Assembly: GCA_020631035.1 (NCBI GenBank)
Contig: JAHDIA010000283.1
Span: forward strand, 1-7,670
Direction of reading: 5' to 3'
Source: Chitinophagales bacterium
Lineage (GTDB): Bacteria > Bacteroidota > Bacteroidia > Chitinophagales > UBA2359
Length of the DNA: 7,670 nucleotides
Each line of letters opens with the position of its first letter. Within the stretch, counting starts at the first letter, position 1. The translations under genes and the position numbers were made by a program. Positions 7,355-7,670 of this stretch are shown here, piece after piece. The notes under the pieces were generated by a model, which saw only the letters and a program-made list of their open reading frames with translations, was not told the origin of the DNA and did no database searches.

Positions 7355-7670
7355 ATGAAAAAGATTCTACTTCTAATATTGACAATCGCAATGGGCTTTA
7401 CATTAAATGCTCAGCAAGATGCAATGTATACCCAATATATGTTCAATGGCTTACTACTCAATCCCGCCTACGCAGGAAGTAGAGGCAATTTGAGTGCAAC
7501 TGCTTTTTACCGCAACCAATGGAGTGGATTCGAAGGCGCACCCAATACTTTTTCATTTGCAGCCCACAAACCATTTTTTAAGAATGTTGGATTGGGTTTC
7601 ACCTTTGAAGGAGACATTGTAGGACCACTCAACAATTACAATTTTGGAGTCAACTATGCCTACCACATCA
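7355..7670 (+). CDS. PorP/SprF family type IX secretion-associated outer-membrane protein (3' partial)
   Basis: The frame from ATG 7355 stays open to the window end, giving 105 complete codons of a protein whose family is usually about 300 residues. It begins MKKILLLILTIAMGFTLNA, a classical signal peptide with likely cleavage after A19. The mature start QQDAMYTQYMFN, then LLLNPAYAGSR (33-43), ATAFYRNQW (48-56) and FSFAAHKPFF (66-75), is the hallmark N-terminus of the PorP/SprF family. Members are outer-membrane beta-barrels that support secretion or surface attachment of T9SS cargo with type B C-terminal domains. The preceding gene encodes exactly such a cargo. There is no Shine-Dalgarno sequence; the A-rich leader AAAATCTAAACAAT is normal for Bacteroidota. 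The ATG is the only start that gives a proper signal peptide. Cognate pairing with the upstream gene is inferred from position. Confidence 0.93.
   Translation, partial: MKKILLLILTIAMGFTLNAQQDAMYTQYMFNGLLLNPAYAGSRGNLSATAFYRNQWSGFEGAPNTFSFAAHKPFFKNVGLGFTFEGDIVGPLNNYNFGVNYAYHI

Overview
The window most likely comes from a free-living or marine member of the phylum Bacteroidota, probably a Saprospiria-like or Chitinophaga-like lineage. The evidence is an AT-rich genome, a gliding-motility-associated C-terminal domain of the type IX secretion system (T9SS), a following PorP/SprF-family gene, and an A-rich start region with no Shine-Dalgarno sequence. The phylum call is firm and the class-level call is inference.

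Nearly all of the window (2-6985) is one open reading frame on the + strand. It is the C-terminal 2327 residues of a giant cell-surface protein whose start lies upstream of the window. In order it carries four Ig/PKD-like domains (26-1003), one SprB-like repeat (1004-1249), a long array of two alternating Cys-rich beta-sandwich modules (1250-5509), three more A-type modules (5510-6352), a Glu/Gly/Asn linker (6353-6442), one last A module (6443-6715) and a type B T9SS sorting domain (6716-6982). I call the two modules A (Big_9/tandem-95-like) and B (a cadherin-like module I cannot assign to a named family). The order is A1 B1 A2 B2 A3 A4 B3 A5 B4 A6 B5 A7 B6 A8 B7 A9 A10 A11 linker A12.

After a 369-base gap (6986-7354) comes the start of a second + strand gene (7355 to the window end). 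It encodes a PorP/SprF-family outer-membrane protein with a signal peptide. The gap holds two adjacent hairpins, an imperfect 14-bp direct repeat and a 10-bp perfect palindrome. I saw no RNA gene and no convincing promoter in it.

The two genes fit a known pairing: a giant adhesin with a type B sorting domain and the PorP/SprF partner that helps it through or onto the outer membrane, as with SprB and SprF in Flavobacterium. The least ordinary features are the alternating A/B array, its high and patterned cysteine content, a change of cysteine layout partway along, and the tandem hairpins between the genes. No CRISPR array, mobile element, tRNA or rRNA was seen.
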